From Blastocatellia bacterium (GTDB lineage: Bacteria > Acidobacteriota > Blastocatellia > UBA7656 > JADIYM01), in contig JAJTWZ010000020.1 of NCBI GenBank assembly GCA_021463145.1, positions 1 to 64,000 of the forward strand: a stretch of 64,000 nucleotides of DNA, given 5' to 3'. The notes under the pieces were generated by a model, which was given only the letters and a program-made list of their open reading frames with translations, did no database searches and was not told where the DNA came from. Shown here piece by piece: positions 51,256-61,267 of this stretch (positions within the stretch are counted from its first letter, which is position 1; each line of letters starts with the position of its first letter). A program made the position numbers and the translations under genes.

Positions 51256-53220
51256 ATGGACCAGAGACTTCGGATTCGCAAGGTCGTGCTCTACAAGCAC
51301 GGTGTCGGATTCTTCGAACGGGAAGGACGCGTCGATGGATCTACGGAACTCGAACTGGCCTTCAAGACCGCGGACATCAGCGACGTCCTGAAATCGCTGA
51401 CGGTCCTGGACCTGGATGGCGGTCACGTCAGCTCGATTTCCTACGACGCGCTCACGCCGGCCAGAAAGCTCCTCGAGGATCTCGCCATCGGCGGGCTCGA
51501 CGGTCGCGGCCTGCTGGCTGTCCTTCCTCAGATACAGGGGGCCGAGATCGAGATTGCGGCCGGATCCGAGCGATTGCGCGGCCGCGTTCTCGGCGTCGAC
51601 ATTTTCGACCGCGATGACGGCAACGGAATCGTCCCGGTCCATTGGCTCTCCGTACTAACCGACAGCGGCGAAACTCTGCGCGTCGACGTCGTCGAGACCA
51701 GCTCGATCCGATTGCTTGACGAGAAGGTCAGGCGCGACCTCGAGTTCTATCTGCGGACGACGCTGGCGGCGAAGAAGCAAGATGCGCGGCAGTTCACGCT
51801 GTTCGCACAGGGAGAGGGTGAACGCCGGCTGCGCGTCAGTTACACGGTCGAAACTCCGGTGTGGAAGGCCACCTACCGCATTCTGCTCCCGCGCGAGGAT
51901 ACCGGCGACGAGCCCCTGATTCAGGGCTGGGCCGTCGTCGACAACACCCAGGATGAAGACTGGGACGAGGTGGAGCTTTCCCTGATCTCAGGGCTGCCGA
52001 TTTCCTTCGTTCACGATCTCTACAGGCCCAGGTACGTCCGCCGTCCGGTCGTCGCCGTGGAGGAACAGGCGTCCATCGCACCGCCAGCGGTGCAGGAGGC
52101 CTCTGCCCGACTCGCCGCCCGCATGCCAGTCGACGCGTTAGCCTTCGAGGTGGCCTCTCTCGGGGCGCCCACTGCCGGACTCGCGCCCGCAGCGCCGGCG
52201 CCCCGGATGGTCAGTTCGGTCGACGTGCAGACGCGCGAACGGCAGGTCGGCGACCTTTTCCAGTACGCCATCTCGCGGCCGGTCACCATCAAGCGCAACC
52301 AGTCGGCCCTCGTACCGATCGTGCTCAAGCCGTTTGGCGGGCAGCAGGTGCTGCTCTACAACCCGGAGAATCGCCCGAGGAACCCGTTGTCGGCCGTCGA
52401 GTTCGAGAACACAACCGGCCTTACGCTCGAAGGCGGCCCAGTGACCGTCATCGACGGCGACACTTATTCCGGCGAGGCCATGATCGAGACGATCAAGCCT
52501 GCGCAGACACGGATCATTCCCTACTCGGTGGAGCTTGCGGTCCTCGTCGACGGCGTCGCCGACACCCGGACGGAACGCATCCACCGCACGCGCATCGCAC
52601 ACGGCGTGCTCTGGACGTTTGCGATGGAGCGGCGACAAACGGTCTACACGATTTCGAACCAGAGCGGGCGCAAACGAACTCTGTATCTGGAGCATCGCCG
52701 GCACGACAACTGGGACCTGTTCGAGACGCCCTCGCCGCACGAGACGACGCCCGATTTCCACCGGTTCCGCATCGAGATCGCCGAGTCGGGCGCGACCGGG
52801 TTCACCGTCACGGAACGGATTCAGATCTCGCAGACGTTCAGTGTGCAGAATTTCGACTCCAGACTCGTGGCCGACTATCGCTCGGCGCGGTTCTTCGACG
52901 ACCGCGTTTCGGCGGCGCTCCACCACGTCCTCACGCTCAAGGACCGCGTGGCGCAGATCGACGTCGAGCGCGCCGAGGCGGCGCGCGAACTTGCCGCGAT
53001 CGCGGGAGACCAGCAGCGCATTCGCGAAAACCTCAAGTCGATCGGCGACGGGATCGACGAGAAACGGCTGCGCGCCACGCTCGTCGAAAAGCTCATCGCG
53101 CAGGAGCAGCGCCTCGAGCAACTGACCGCTGCCCAGAATTCGCTCGAGTTGAAGCGGCAGCAGGCCCAGGCCGAGGTCGACGCGGCAATCTCGTCGATCG
53201 AATTCGAAGGCGAAGTCTGA
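51256..53220 (+). CDS. DUF4139-type protein with C-terminal coiled coil
   Basis: 654 residues from ATG 51256. The body matches the DUF4139 layout: an N-terminal beta domain (VVLYKHGVGFFEREGRVDGSTELELAFKTADISDVLKSLTVLDLDGG), a middle VSYTVETPVWKATYRILLP...GWAVVDNTQDEDWDEVELSLISGLPISF, and a C-terminal coiled coil (DRVAQIDVERAEAARELAAIAGDQQRIRENLKSIG...LEQLTAAQNSLELKRQQAQAEVD). No signal peptide is visible, whereas many DUF4139 proteins are exported. Function is unknown. The ORF opens at 50887 across the kinase gene, which is ignored. Confidence 0.85.
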   Translation: MDQRLRIRKVVLYKHGVGFFEREGRVDGSTELELAFKTADISDVLKSLTVLDLDGGHVSSISYDALTPARKLLEDLAIGGLDGRGLLAVLPQIQGAEIEIAAGSERLRGRVLGVDIFDRDDGNGIVPVHWLSVLTDSGETLRVDVVETSSIRLLDEKVRRDLEFYLRTTLAAKKQDARQFTLFAQGEGERRLRVSYTVETPVWKATYRILLPREDTGDEPLIQGWAVVDNTQDEDWDEVELSLISGLPISFVHDLYRPRYVRRPVVAVEEQASIAPPAVQEASARLAARMPVDALAFEVASLGAPTAGLAPAAPAPRMVSSVDVQTRERQVGDLFQYAISRPVTIKRNQSALVPIVLKPFGGQQVLLYNPENRPRNPLSAVEFENTTGLTLEGGPVTVIDGDTYSGEAMIETIKPAQTRIIPYSVELAVLVDGVADTRTERIHRTRIAHGVLWTFAMERRQTVYTISNQSGRKRTLYLEHRRHDNWDLFETPSPHETTPDFHRFRIEIAESGATGFTVTERIQISQTFSVQNFDSRLVADYRSARFFDDRVSAALHHVLTLKDRVAQIDVERAEAARELAAIAGDQQRIRENLKSIGDGIDEKRLRATLVEKLIAQEQRLEQLTAAQNSLELKRQQAQAEVDAAISSIEFEGEV

Positions 53221-53290
53221 TCACAAGTTACCCCGAATTGCGAGCCCCCGGTTCCAAAGCGGATCGGGGTTGAGTTGCTCGAGGCCGCGG

Positions 53291-54595
53291 CTACTCCTCC
53301 GGCGGGACTCCTGGCCTCAGGCGGCGGCCGGTGATGATGCGCGCACCGCGCTGGTACACGAAGTACGAGTACGCCCAGTTGAGCAGTACCGCGACCCGGT
53401 TCTTGAACCCGATCAGAAAAAAGATGTGCACGGCCAGCCAGGCCATCCACGCCGGGAAGCCGCTCATCCTGAACCTGCCGAGCTGGGCGATCGCTCGAGA
53501 ACGGCCGATGGTGGCCATGCTGCCCTTGTCGACGTAGTGGAACGTCGAACGGTCCTTGCTCGCCAGGTCGTTGGATATCATCTTTGCGACGTGCCGCCCC
53601 TGTTGCATTGCTACCGGGCTCACGCCGGGAAGCGGACGGTCGCCCTGATGCACGAACGCCGCGGTATCTCCGATAGCGAATGCCTCGGGGTGACCCGGCA
53701 TCGAGCAATCCTTCTCGACCAGGACGCGTTTCGCGCGATCGAGCGGCACGCCGAGCGACTCGGTAAGCGGGGTCGCACCGACGCCAGCACCCCAGATCAC
53801 GGTCCTCGCCTCCAGGAAGTCACCGCTCGTGAGCCGCACGCCGTCGGGAGTCACGTCAGTCACCTTCGTATCGAGGCGAACCTCGACGTTGAGTTCCTCG
53901 AGTTGCCGAAGCGCGCTTGTGGACAGTTCCTGCCTGAAAGAGTCGAGGATGCGTGGGCCCGCTTCGATGAGGACAACGCGGGCTACCTTCGCGTTGATGG
54001 CGCGAAAGTCCCGGGCAAGGACGAATCGCGACAGTTCCGCGAGAGCGCCGGCGATCTCGACGCCCGTGGGCCCTCCTCCGATGATCACGAAGGTCATCAG
54101 CCTGCGGCGTTCGTCCGGATCCTTCGAGCGTTCGGCGGCTTCGAAGGCGAGCAGCACCCGCGTCCGGATCTCTACGGCATCGGAGAGGTCCTTGAGCCCG
54201 ATTGCCGATTTCCCCCATTCGTCGTGACCGAAATACGTCGTTCGCGCTCCAGTTGCGAGCACGAGGTAGTCGTACTCGATTCGCGCGTCGTCCTCTCCGG
54301 TGTCGCCGTCTCGAACCCGGACTTCACGGGCCGCGAGGTCGATGCCGGTTGCCTCGAGCATCAGCACCCGAGCGTTCTTCTGCGTGCGCAGGATCGACCG
54401 GAGCGGCCACGCGATCTCCGCCGGCGAAAGACCAGCCATCGAGACCTGGTAGAGAAGCGGCTGAAACAGGTGAAAGTTCGTGCGGTCCAGCAACGTGACG
54501 TCCACCGCCGAGTTCGCGAGCCCTTTCGCGGCCGAGAGTCCGCCGAAACCGCCTCCGATCACGAGGACGCGCGGGCGCTGACTCGACGTGTTCAT
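53291..54595 (-). CDS. ndh: Type II NADH dehydrogenase (NDH-2)
   Basis: 434 residues. N-terminal FAD Rossmann motif VLVIGGGFGGLSAAKGL, second NAD-binding motif FVIIGGGPTGVEIAGALAEL, FAD-binding EAFAIGDTAAF and a C-terminal hydrophobic helix (WMAWLAVHIFFLIGFKNRVAVLLNWAYSYFVY) for membrane attachment. It oxidises NADH and reduces quinone without pumping protons. It follows the aldehyde dehydrogenase gene on the same strand, 64 bp away. Confidence 0.9.
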   Translation of the reverse strand: MNTSSQRPRVLVIGGGFGGLSAAKGLANSAVDVTLLDRTNFHLFQPLLYQVSMAGLSPAEIAWPLRSILRTQKNARVLMLEATGIDLAAREVRVRDGDTGEDDARIEYDYLVLATGARTTYFGHDEWGKSAIGLKDLSDAVEIRTRVLLAFEAAERSKDPDERRRLMTFVIIGGGPTGVEIAGALAELSRFVLARDFRAINAKVARVVLIEAGPRILDSFRQELSTSALRQLEELNVEVRLDTKVTDVTPDGVRLTSGDFLEARTVIWGAGVGATPLTESLGVPLDRAKRVLVEKDCSMPGHPEAFAIGDTAAFVHQGDRPLPGVSPVAMQQGRHVAKMISNDLASKDRSTFHYVDKGSMATIGRSRAIAQLGRFRMSGFPAWMAWLAVHIFFLIGFKNRVAVLLNWAYSYFVYQRGARIITGRRLRPGVPPEE

Positions 54596-54659
54596 TCGAT
54601 GGCTCCCGTTCCCTGGAGTGGATGTTCGTGCTGCTTCGGCGTGACGTCCATCGTAGCGT

Positions 54660-56075
54660 TCACCCGCGCGTAACCAGCACTCGCGGCTCGGTCATCTCTT
54701 CCATCGCATAGCGCACTCCCTCTCGCCCGCGTCCAGATGCCTTTACCCCTCCGTAAGGAAAATTGTCCATGCGCACCATCGGGTAGTCGTCCACGATCAG
54801 GCCCCCCACCTCGAGCGTTTCGAATGCGCGCCGGATGAGACCGGCGTCTCGCGTGAAGACAGCCGCCTGCAGTCCGTACTCCGAAGAGTTGACGCGTTCG
54901 AGCGCGTCGTCGAAATCGGAAAACCGGTCTACTACGACGACTGGTCCGAAGACCTCCTCACAGCTTACGCGCAGGTCCGGGCCCGCTCCGGAGATAACGG
55001 TCGGCCTCACGAGTCGTCCCTCGCGCGTACCGCCCGTCAGGATCCGCGCTCCGGCCGCGCGAGCCTCGTCGACCCACGCCACGATCCGTTCGGCGGCTGC
55101 GTCGTCGATGACCGGCCCGGCGATCGTCGAAGCGGCTCCAGGATCACCAACCGGCAATGCTCGGGCAGCCTCGACGAACCGCTCGACGAACTCGTCGTGG
55201 AGTGAGTCGTGGACCAGTAGCCGCTGGATCGAAATGCAGATCTGACCGGCGTATGCGAATGCTCCTAGCACGCATCGCCGGACGGCCCAGTCGACGTCGG
55301 CATCGGCGTTCACGATCGCTCCGGCATTTCCGCCGAGCTCCAGCGTGACCCGCTTACGCCCGGCGACCGAACGCAGATGCCAGCCGACCTTCGCGCTGCC
55401 GGTAAAGGAGAGCATCCCCGGCCTCTCGTCGGTCGCCAGCCGTTCGGCATCGGCTGGAAGCGCGTGCACCACGTTGAACTGTCCCGGCAGTGCGCCCAAC
55501 GCGTAAACGATCTCGGCAAGAGCGAGTGCAGTCAGCGGCGCCTGCGGAGCTGGTTTCAGAACCACCGAACTGCCGACTGCGAGCGCCGGCGCCAGCTTGT
55601 GCGCGACCAGGTTGAGGGGGAAGTTGAACGGCGCGATGGCCGAGATCGGGCCGACTGGGAAACGCCGCGTCACGCACTGGTATCCCTCGAAGGCCGGCTC
55701 GATGTCGACGGGGACCACCTCGCCTCCGAAGCGCGAAAGTTCGTCTGCTGCCAACTCGAACGTGGACGCGGCACGGGCAACCTCACCCCGCGCGAAAGAA
55801 ATCGGCTTGCCGGCCTCGGCGCAGATGAGGTTCGCGAGCTCGCCGGAACGTGAGCGAATTCCATGGGAGATCTCGCGGCAGAGCAGGCGACGGGTATATG
55901 CCGACTGACGGCGCGAAGTTTCGAATGCCACGGCCGCGGCCGCAATCGCGGCGTCGACGTGTTCTGCGCCTCCGACCGCCACGGTACCGACGACCGAACC
56001 GTCATACGGATTGACGACTTCTTCCCGAACGCCGGAGTCGATCCACTTACCGTCGATGAAGAGATCTCGATGCAC
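54660..56075 (-). CDS. Aldehyde dehydrogenase family protein
   Basis: 471 residues. Features are the ALDH NAD-binding and catalytic segments: PFNFPLNLVAHKLAPALAVGSSVVLKPAPQAPLTAL, SFTGSAKVGWHL, the general-base Glu in TLELGGNAG, the nucleophile Cys in YAGQICISIQR, and EVFGPVVVV. Substrate is not identifiable; the subgroup resembles non-phosphorylating glyceraldehyde-3-phosphate or semialdehyde dehydrogenases. A GTG at 56102 would add nine residues; GTG 56075 (VHRDLFIDGKW) matches the family start. Confidence 0.9.
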   Translation of the reverse strand: MHRDLFIDGKWIDSGVREEVVNPYDGSVVGTVAVGGAEHVDAAIAAAAVAFETSRRQSAYTRRLLCREISHGIRSRSGELANLICAEAGKPISFARGEVARAASTFELAADELSRFGGEVVPVDIEPAFEGYQCVTRRFPVGPISAIAPFNFPLNLVAHKLAPALAVGSSVVLKPAPQAPLTALALAEIVYALGALPGQFNVVHALPADAERLATDERPGMLSFTGSAKVGWHLRSVAGRKRVTLELGGNAGAIVNADADVDWAVRRCVLGAFAYAGQICISIQRLLVHDSLHDEFVERFVEAARALPVGDPGAASTIAGPVIDDAAAERIVAWVDEARAAGARILTGGTREGRLVRPTVISGAGPDLRVSCEEVFGPVVVVDRFSDFDDALERVNSSEYGLQAAVFTRDAGLIRRAFETLEVGGLIVDDYPMVRMDNFPYGGVKASGRGREGVRYAMEEMTEPRVLVTRG

Positions 56076-56193
56076 GGGCCGATTGTGGCATGAACCGGCC
56101 ACGAGCGAGGAGACGGATTACCGGAATCACTAGCCGGCAGGCCGAGCCCCGATTCGATTCACGTCCGGCCAGGCGTGTCCGAATCGTGGTCTA

Positions 56194-57150
56194 ATGTTGA
56201 CCGTGCTTGCCGACGACGTCCGCATCAACATCCTCACCGGCTTTCTCGGCAGCGGGAAGACCACCCTGCTCCGGCACATCCTCGACCGCGGGCTCGATGG
56301 ACGACGCGTCGCCGTCATCATGAACGAGCTCGGCGACATCGGAATCGACGGCAAGGTGTTGCAGGGATTGAACATCGAACAGATGATCGAGCTCGGGTCG
56401 GGCTGCGTCTGCTGCACCGTGAACCGCGAATTCGGCCTTGCCCTTCAGGAGCTCGTCGAGACGGTCGCGCCCGAGTTGATCATTGTCGAGACGACAGGTG
56501 TCGCGGATCCGCCGAACATCGTGGTCGAGACCAGGCAGGCCGGGCTCCGCGTCGATGCGACAATCACGGTCGTGGATGCGTGCAACATCGACAGGCACCT
56601 CGATGTCAGCACCGCCGCTGCCGATCAGATCGCGGCCGCCGACTTCATAGTCCTGAACAAGGTCGATCTGGTCGACGGCGCGACGCTCGACAGGGTGGAA
56701 GCGGAGCTCCGCCGCAGAAACGGCAGGGCGTACATCGCTCGAACGGTGCACGGCGTGGCCGATGCTTCGGTGCTGTTTGCCACCGCCGCCGCCGTTCATC
56801 TGGAAGCGGTGGCCGGCGCAACCGGGCAACTGCCGGGACATTCGACTACCGGCCACCTGGAACGTGACCGAATTTCGGCGTTCGCGTACGAAACGCCACG
56901 GGCCTTCGACCGCGAAAGGCTCGAACGATGGATCGAGCGACTGCCGCCGGCCATCTACAGAGCCAAGGGAATCGTCCGCGTCACGGAGTCGGAATGGACG
57001 ACTCTCTTCAATGTGACGTGCGGCCGCGCGGACTTCGAATGGCAAGGGCGCGCCGCTGACGGATTCGTCGGACAGGTTGTGGTGATCGGCAAAGATGCGG
57101 CATCCATGCGCGACGAGCTCACGACGGAGCTCGAGGCGTGCCTGGCGTGA
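56194..57150 (+). CDS. G3E-family GTPase (CobW/COG0523 type)
   Basis: 318 residues. Walker A GFLGSGKTTLLRHIL, MNELGDIGIDG, the metal-binding CxCC motif GCVCCTV, Walker B and ETTGVADP, NKVDL, and the C-terminal CobW-C region (YRAKGIVRVTESEWTTLFNVTCGRADFEW). Members are metal chaperones for Zn, Co or Ni enzymes. No cobalamin genes or Zur box are visible nearby, so the metal is unassigned. GTG 56206 is an alternative start. Confidence 0.9.
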   Translation: MLTVLADDVRINILTGFLGSGKTTLLRHILDRGLDGRRVAVIMNELGDIGIDGKVLQGLNIEQMIELGSGCVCCTVNREFGLALQELVETVAPELIIVETTGVADPPNIVVETRQAGLRVDATITVVDACNIDRHLDVSTAAADQIAAADFIVLNKVDLVDGATLDRVEAELRRRNGRAYIARTVHGVADASVLFATAAAVHLEAVAGATGQLPGHSTTGHLERDRISAFAYETPRAFDRERLERWIERLPPAIYRAKGIVRVTESEWTTLFNVTCGRADFEWQGRAADGFVGQVVVIGKDAASMRDELTTELEACLA

Positions 57151-57192
57151 TTGAAACCCGTTGCGGCCCTCCGCCGGTCCTGGATCCAGTCC

Positions 57193-58278
57193 TCAACGTG
57201 GCTTCGCGGTCGGAAGTGGCACGGGATCGCCCTGTCGGGGTTCACGCAACCACCGGGCGCTTTCGCCCGCCAGAAAATCGTCGAGGATTCTCGCTCGCTT
57301 CACCCTCATCTCGCCTGAGGGAGCGTTGTCGACGAGCATGCGCCGTAACTCCTCCTCGCCCTTCTCGAACTCGCCGGTGTAGCAACGCACGATGTAGATC
57401 GACAGCGCCAGGCCGAGGTACCGCTCGTCGCTCGCATCATCCGCTGCGTTGATCATCGCGATCGCTTCGGCGAGCTCGCCCCGGTACCTGTCGATCTCTT
57501 TGTCGTAGAAACCCTTCGCATCCGCTCCCGCGAACACGTATTTCCCCTCCCGCCATTCGTAGACCATCGTGCCGCCTGGCGCCGATGCGTGCGAGAAGTC
57601 GTCGTAGGATTCCCATCTGGCGTCGCCGACGAGCAACTCGAGGGTTCCGTCGCCGTTCAAGTCGCGAAGCGTCATCGGTTCGGCAACAAGCAGCCGAGGC
57701 GCCGGTCCGCCAAGCGCGTAAATCCGCACGTTGGAACAGGCCCAACAGTTGCCACCGTTCGCCGCGCTCACGACGAACTCGAGCACGCCGTCCTTGTTGA
57801 TGTCGGCGAAGGCCAGGTCGGGCTCCTCGTAGGTGCCGAACCCGATCGACATCTCGTCGAACAGCTCAGAAGAAGACACGACAGAACTGCCCGCGCGCTG
57901 GAAATACAATTTGAGCGACTTCATTCCCGCCCTGTCGCCCGCCGCCTCCGGATACTGGAAGATCACGGCGAGGTAACGCCCGGCGACCGCGCGATACTCC
58001 GAGAAAGCCGACACGCCGAGGCCCTTCCGCTCGAAGGCCGCGATAGCGGGCCGGAACGCCGCCGGGATCGGGTCCGGATCCGGCACGCGAGCGTCTGCGC
58101 GTGCCTTCTCGAGCGAGGGATCCGGAGTAGATTCCTCCATCGTGTTCTGCTGGCGCGCCTGGGCGCATACAACGCCGAACGCCCCGATGGTAATTGCGAA
58201 CGCCACCAGTACCTGCACCCCGAACCGCCTGACCGCGGCGGACGGAGTCCTCGTAAACTCCTCGTTCTTTCGAAGCAT
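57193..58278 (-). CDS. Secreted protein with FG-GAP-like segment
   Basis: 361 residues. Signal-like hydrophobic N-terminus (VQVLVAFAITIGAFGVVCAQA), then a body including DLAFADINKDGVLEFVVSAANGG and MTLRDLNGDGTLELLVGDARWESYDD, two FG-GAP/EF-hand-like DxNxDGxxE units, and a helical C-terminus. No enzyme motif. AGGAG six bases before ATG 58278. Its start is 11 bp from the stop of the upstream inositol-monophosphatase gene, so the two are co-transcribed. Confidence 0.75.
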   Translation of the reverse strand: MLRKNEEFTRTPSAAVRRFGVQVLVAFAITIGAFGVVCAQARQQNTMEESTPDPSLEKARADARVPDPDPIPAAFRPAIAAFERKGLGVSAFSEYRAVAGRYLAVIFQYPEAAGDRAGMKSLKLYFQRAGSSVVSSSELFDEMSIGFGTYEEPDLAFADINKDGVLEFVVSAANGGNCWACSNVRIYALGGPAPRLLVAEPMTLRDLNGDGTLELLVGDARWESYDDFSHASAPGGTMVYEWREGKYVFAGADAKGFYDKEIDRYRGELAEAIAMINAADDASDERYLGLALSIYIVRCYTGEFEKGEEELRRMLVDNAPSGEMRVKRARILDDFLAGESARWLREPRQGDPVPLPTAKPR

Positions 58279-58289
58279 TTAGGAACTCC

Positions 58290-59066
58290 TCACTGGCGGC
58301 GCTTCTGGAGCACCGCGATCATTTCGTCGTGGATGCGCCCGTTGGTGGCAAGGCATTCCGGAGTCCGAATGTCGAAGGACCGGCCGTCGAACTTCGACAC
58401 CTGGCCGCCGGCTTCGATGGCGATCAGAGCGCCGGCCGCCGTATCCCACGGCCTGAGCGCCAACTCCCAGAATCCGTCGAACCGGCCACACGCAACGTAG
58501 CACAGATCGAGCGCCGCCGACCCGTCACGACGAACCGCGCGCCCCGCGAGGCTGAAGTCGCGAAAGTGGTCGAGGTTCGTGAACTTCTCCTCGGCAATGC
58601 TGTACGGGAATCCGGTGACGAGAAGCGCCGAATCGAGCGGCGACGTGTCCGACACTCGGATCGGGCGCTGGTTGAGCGTGGCGCCGGCGCCACGTTCGGC
58701 GACGAACATCTCGTCGCGCGTTGGGTCGTAGATGACACCGACGACGACTTCACCGCGCCGCTCGACGGCGATCGACACGCAGAAGCACGGATAGCCGTGG
58801 GCGTAGTTTGTCGTGCCGTCGAGCGGGTCGACGATCCAGCAGTACTCGGCGCCGTCGCCAGCGCCCGACGAACCCTGCTCCTCGGCGAGAATTGAATGAC
58901 GGGGGTAGTGAGTCGAGATCAGGTTCGTGATCAACGCTTCCGACGCGAGGTCCATTTCGGTCACGAGATCGATCGGACCCTTGTGAGAGACCTCGATGCG
59001 CCTGCCGAGATTTGCAAGTAGCAGCGCACCGGCTTCCCGGGCCGCGCGGAGAGCGAGTTCGAGCAC
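58290..59066 (-). CDS. suhB: Inositol-monophosphatase family phosphatase
   Basis: 258 residues. Metal-binding and catalytic motifs of the IMPase family: AEEQGSS (Glu pair), WIVDPLDGTTNYAHGYP and the late WDTAAGALIAIEAGG. Substrate could be inositol-1-phosphate or another small sugar phosphate; the symbol follows common usage. GTG 59066 has GGAGG just upstream and is preferred to the ORF start at 59123. It diverges from the heparinase-like gene. Confidence 0.9.
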   Translation of the reverse strand: MLELALRAAREAGALLLANLGRRIEVSHKGPIDLVTEMDLASEALITNLISTHYPRHSILAEEQGSSGAGDGAEYCWIVDPLDGTTNYAHGYPCFCVSIAVERRGEVVVGVIYDPTRDEMFVAERGAGATLNQRPIRVSDTSPLDSALLVTGFPYSIAEEKFTNLDHFRDFSLAGRAVRRDGSAALDLCYVACGRFDGFWELALRPWDTAAGALIAIEAGGQVSKFDGRSFDIRTPECLATNGRIHDEMIAVLQKRRQ

Positions 59067-59170
59067 AATGACCTCCGTGACGCGTTCGTCGACGGGCCGG
59101 ATCTTAGCCGACTCTCGGGCCACTCTCCACCGGGCACGTAGCCCGGGAGTCCTCTGGTATCCTCCCGCGC

Positions 59171-61267
59171 ATGTCCATCGAACGATGGCGACAGTTCAGG
59201 ACCAAGGCGCGAGGGATGAAGCCCTCTGAACTGCTCCGCGAGGCCGCACGGCGGAGCGTGGAGTATTCGCGTCGCCGCAGGCGGGCCGCCGATGCGCTCC
59301 ACGGCCAGGCCCACGCCTCCGCTCCGGACGACGAGGTTCGTCTGGCGCTCGATACTTCGCTCGTCACCGTGCCGCCGTCCCCGGGACTCCGCTCACCGCG
59401 ACTCGACGGCGCGTGGATCGCGGAAGCACACCCGGACGTAGCGCAGCGCGCCATCGACGAGGGAGAACGGATAATCGGGGGCTTCCTTCGCCCTTTTACG
59501 GGCGACCCCGTCGCCTTCGAATGGCCGATTGCCTGGCGCACCGACTGGGTCTCGGGACGCGAATGGCGCCTCGAGCACTTCACTAAACTGCAGACGTTCT
59601 ATTGGGACGACTCGGACATCCGGCGCGTCTGGGAGTTCAACAGACTTCAGCACACTGTCGCCCTGGGAAGAGCGTGGTGCGTAACCGGCGACGAGCGTTA
59701 CCCTGAAGCCTTCGCCAGACACTTCGCATCCTGGTGCGAAGCGAATCCGATAGAGATGGGGCCGAACTGGTCGAATGCGATGGAGGCCGGGATTCGTGTC
59801 TCGAATCTGATCGTCGCCTTCCACCTGATGCGCGACTCGAAGATTGCAACGATCATACGTGAGCGCTTCGTGCGCACGGCTATAGAGCACGGACGCTTCA
59901 TCGCCGACAACCTGGAGGTCACTCACCGAGTAACCAGCAACCATTACCTCTGCGACCTCGCTGGATTGCTCTTCATCGGACTGGCGATGCCTGACCTTCC
60001 GCCGTCGAAGTCCTGGATCGACTTCGCCTGGCCGCGCTTCCTCGCCGAAGTGCGCAAGCAGGTGCATCCGGACGGCGTGGATTACGAAGCGTCCACGGCT
60101 TACCACCGCTTCGTGCTCGAGATCGTGCTTTCCGTCGTCCTTCTCGCTCGAGAGGCCGGGAGAATGATACCGGCCGACGTGTGGCGGCGCCTCGAGGACA
60201 TGTGCGTCGCGCAGGCCGCCATGCTGCGTCCGGACGGAACTCTGCCACTCCTTGGAGACTCTGACGACGGGCGTTTCATCGTGTGGGGCGAACGCCCGGC
60301 TGTCGACTGCGCATATCTGCTTTCGGTCGCGGCAGTCTGTTTCGACAACGCCGGATTCAAGTCTGGAGAGCTGTCCGATGAAGCCATCTGGCTCTTCGGC
60401 CGCGACGGGGACGTTGCGTGGCGCGCAATGACCGCTCCGGAGACGCGCCGGGCCTCCACTGTCTTCCCGGACGGCGGAATCGTTTCGATGTGCGGAGAGG
60501 ACACCTTCCTGCTGATCGACGTCGGCGGACACGGCATCTCCGGAAGAGGATCGCACGATCACAACGACGCTCTTTCGTTCGACCTCTACACGAATGGCCG
60601 AACCCTGCTGACCGATCCCGGCACCTACGTCTACACGGCCGACCCGGTCTGGCGCGACCGCTTCAGGCAGACGCGGTGGCACAACACCATCGAGATTGAC
60701 GGGGAAGAGATATCTCCCTTCCCTCCGGGCGCGATCTTCGCCCTCGGCGCCGATCCCGGCCCGCGTATCCTCTCGTGGACTACTGACGAAGCGAAGGAGG
60801 TACTCATCGCGGATCACCGCGGCTACGCACGGCTGCGGCATCCGGTCACACACAAGCGGACGTTCCGCCTTCACAATTCCGGAATCGTCGACATAATCGA
60901 CGACTTGTCGGGTTCGGCCATCCACGACTTTGCGCTGTCGTTCACCGTGGACGACCGATGTCGCATCGCAGTTCCGGGAGTTGCCGGACCGGTGGCCGCA
61001 GGGGATCCCGGACTCCACGAAATCCCGGTCGACGCAGTCGTCGTGCACTTCGAGGATCTGACGACAGGTGAATCGATCGCGAAGATCGAGGTGAAATGCG
61101 ACAGGGACCTGTCGTTCGCAGTCGAGGAGCGGTTCGTATCCCGGTCTTACGGTCACAAGAACCCGGCGATCGGACTCACCTGGTCGGGACGCGCCCGGTT
61201 TCCGCTGCACCTCGAAGCGACGGTGTACCCGGCTTGCGAGTTCCGGCCTTCCCGCGGGTCCAACTGA
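59171..61267 (+). CDS. Heparinase II/III-like polysaccharide lyase family protein
   Basis: 698 residues. N-terminal alpha/alpha toroid (YWDDSDIRRVWEFNRLQHTVALGRAWCVTGDERYPEAFARHFASWCEANP, then NWSNAMEAGIRVSNLIVAFHLM) and a C-terminal beta-sandwich containing GSHDHNDALSFDLYTNGRTLLTDPGTYVY, the HxHND-type site of heparinase II/III. No signal peptide is clear. Such proteins often sit in surface-polysaccharide loci beside glycosyltransferases, where they may trim or assemble glycans. Its stop overlaps the next start by one base. Confidence 0.87.
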   Translation: MSIERWRQFRTKARGMKPSELLREAARRSVEYSRRRRRAADALHGQAHASAPDDEVRLALDTSLVTVPPSPGLRSPRLDGAWIAEAHPDVAQRAIDEGERIIGGFLRPFTGDPVAFEWPIAWRTDWVSGREWRLEHFTKLQTFYWDDSDIRRVWEFNRLQHTVALGRAWCVTGDERYPEAFARHFASWCEANPIEMGPNWSNAMEAGIRVSNLIVAFHLMRDSKIATIIRERFVRTAIEHGRFIADNLEVTHRVTSNHYLCDLAGLLFIGLAMPDLPPSKSWIDFAWPRFLAEVRKQVHPDGVDYEASTAYHRFVLEIVLSVVLLAREAGRMIPADVWRRLEDMCVAQAAMLRPDGTLPLLGDSDDGRFIVWGERPAVDCAYLLSVAAVCFDNAGFKSGELSDEAIWLFGRDGDVAWRAMTAPETRRASTVFPDGGIVSMCGEDTFLLIDVGGHGISGRGSHDHNDALSFDLYTNGRTLLTDPGTYVYTADPVWRDRFRQTRWHNTIEIDGEEISPFPPGAIFALGADPGPRILSWTTDEAKEVLIADHRGYARLRHPVTHKRTFRLHNSGIVDIIDDLSGSAIHDFALSFTVDDRCRIAVPGVAGPVAAGDPGLHEIPVDAVVVHFEDLTTGESIAKIEVKCDRDLSFAVEERFVSRSYGHKNPAIGLTWSGRARFPLHLEATVYPACEFRPSRGSN

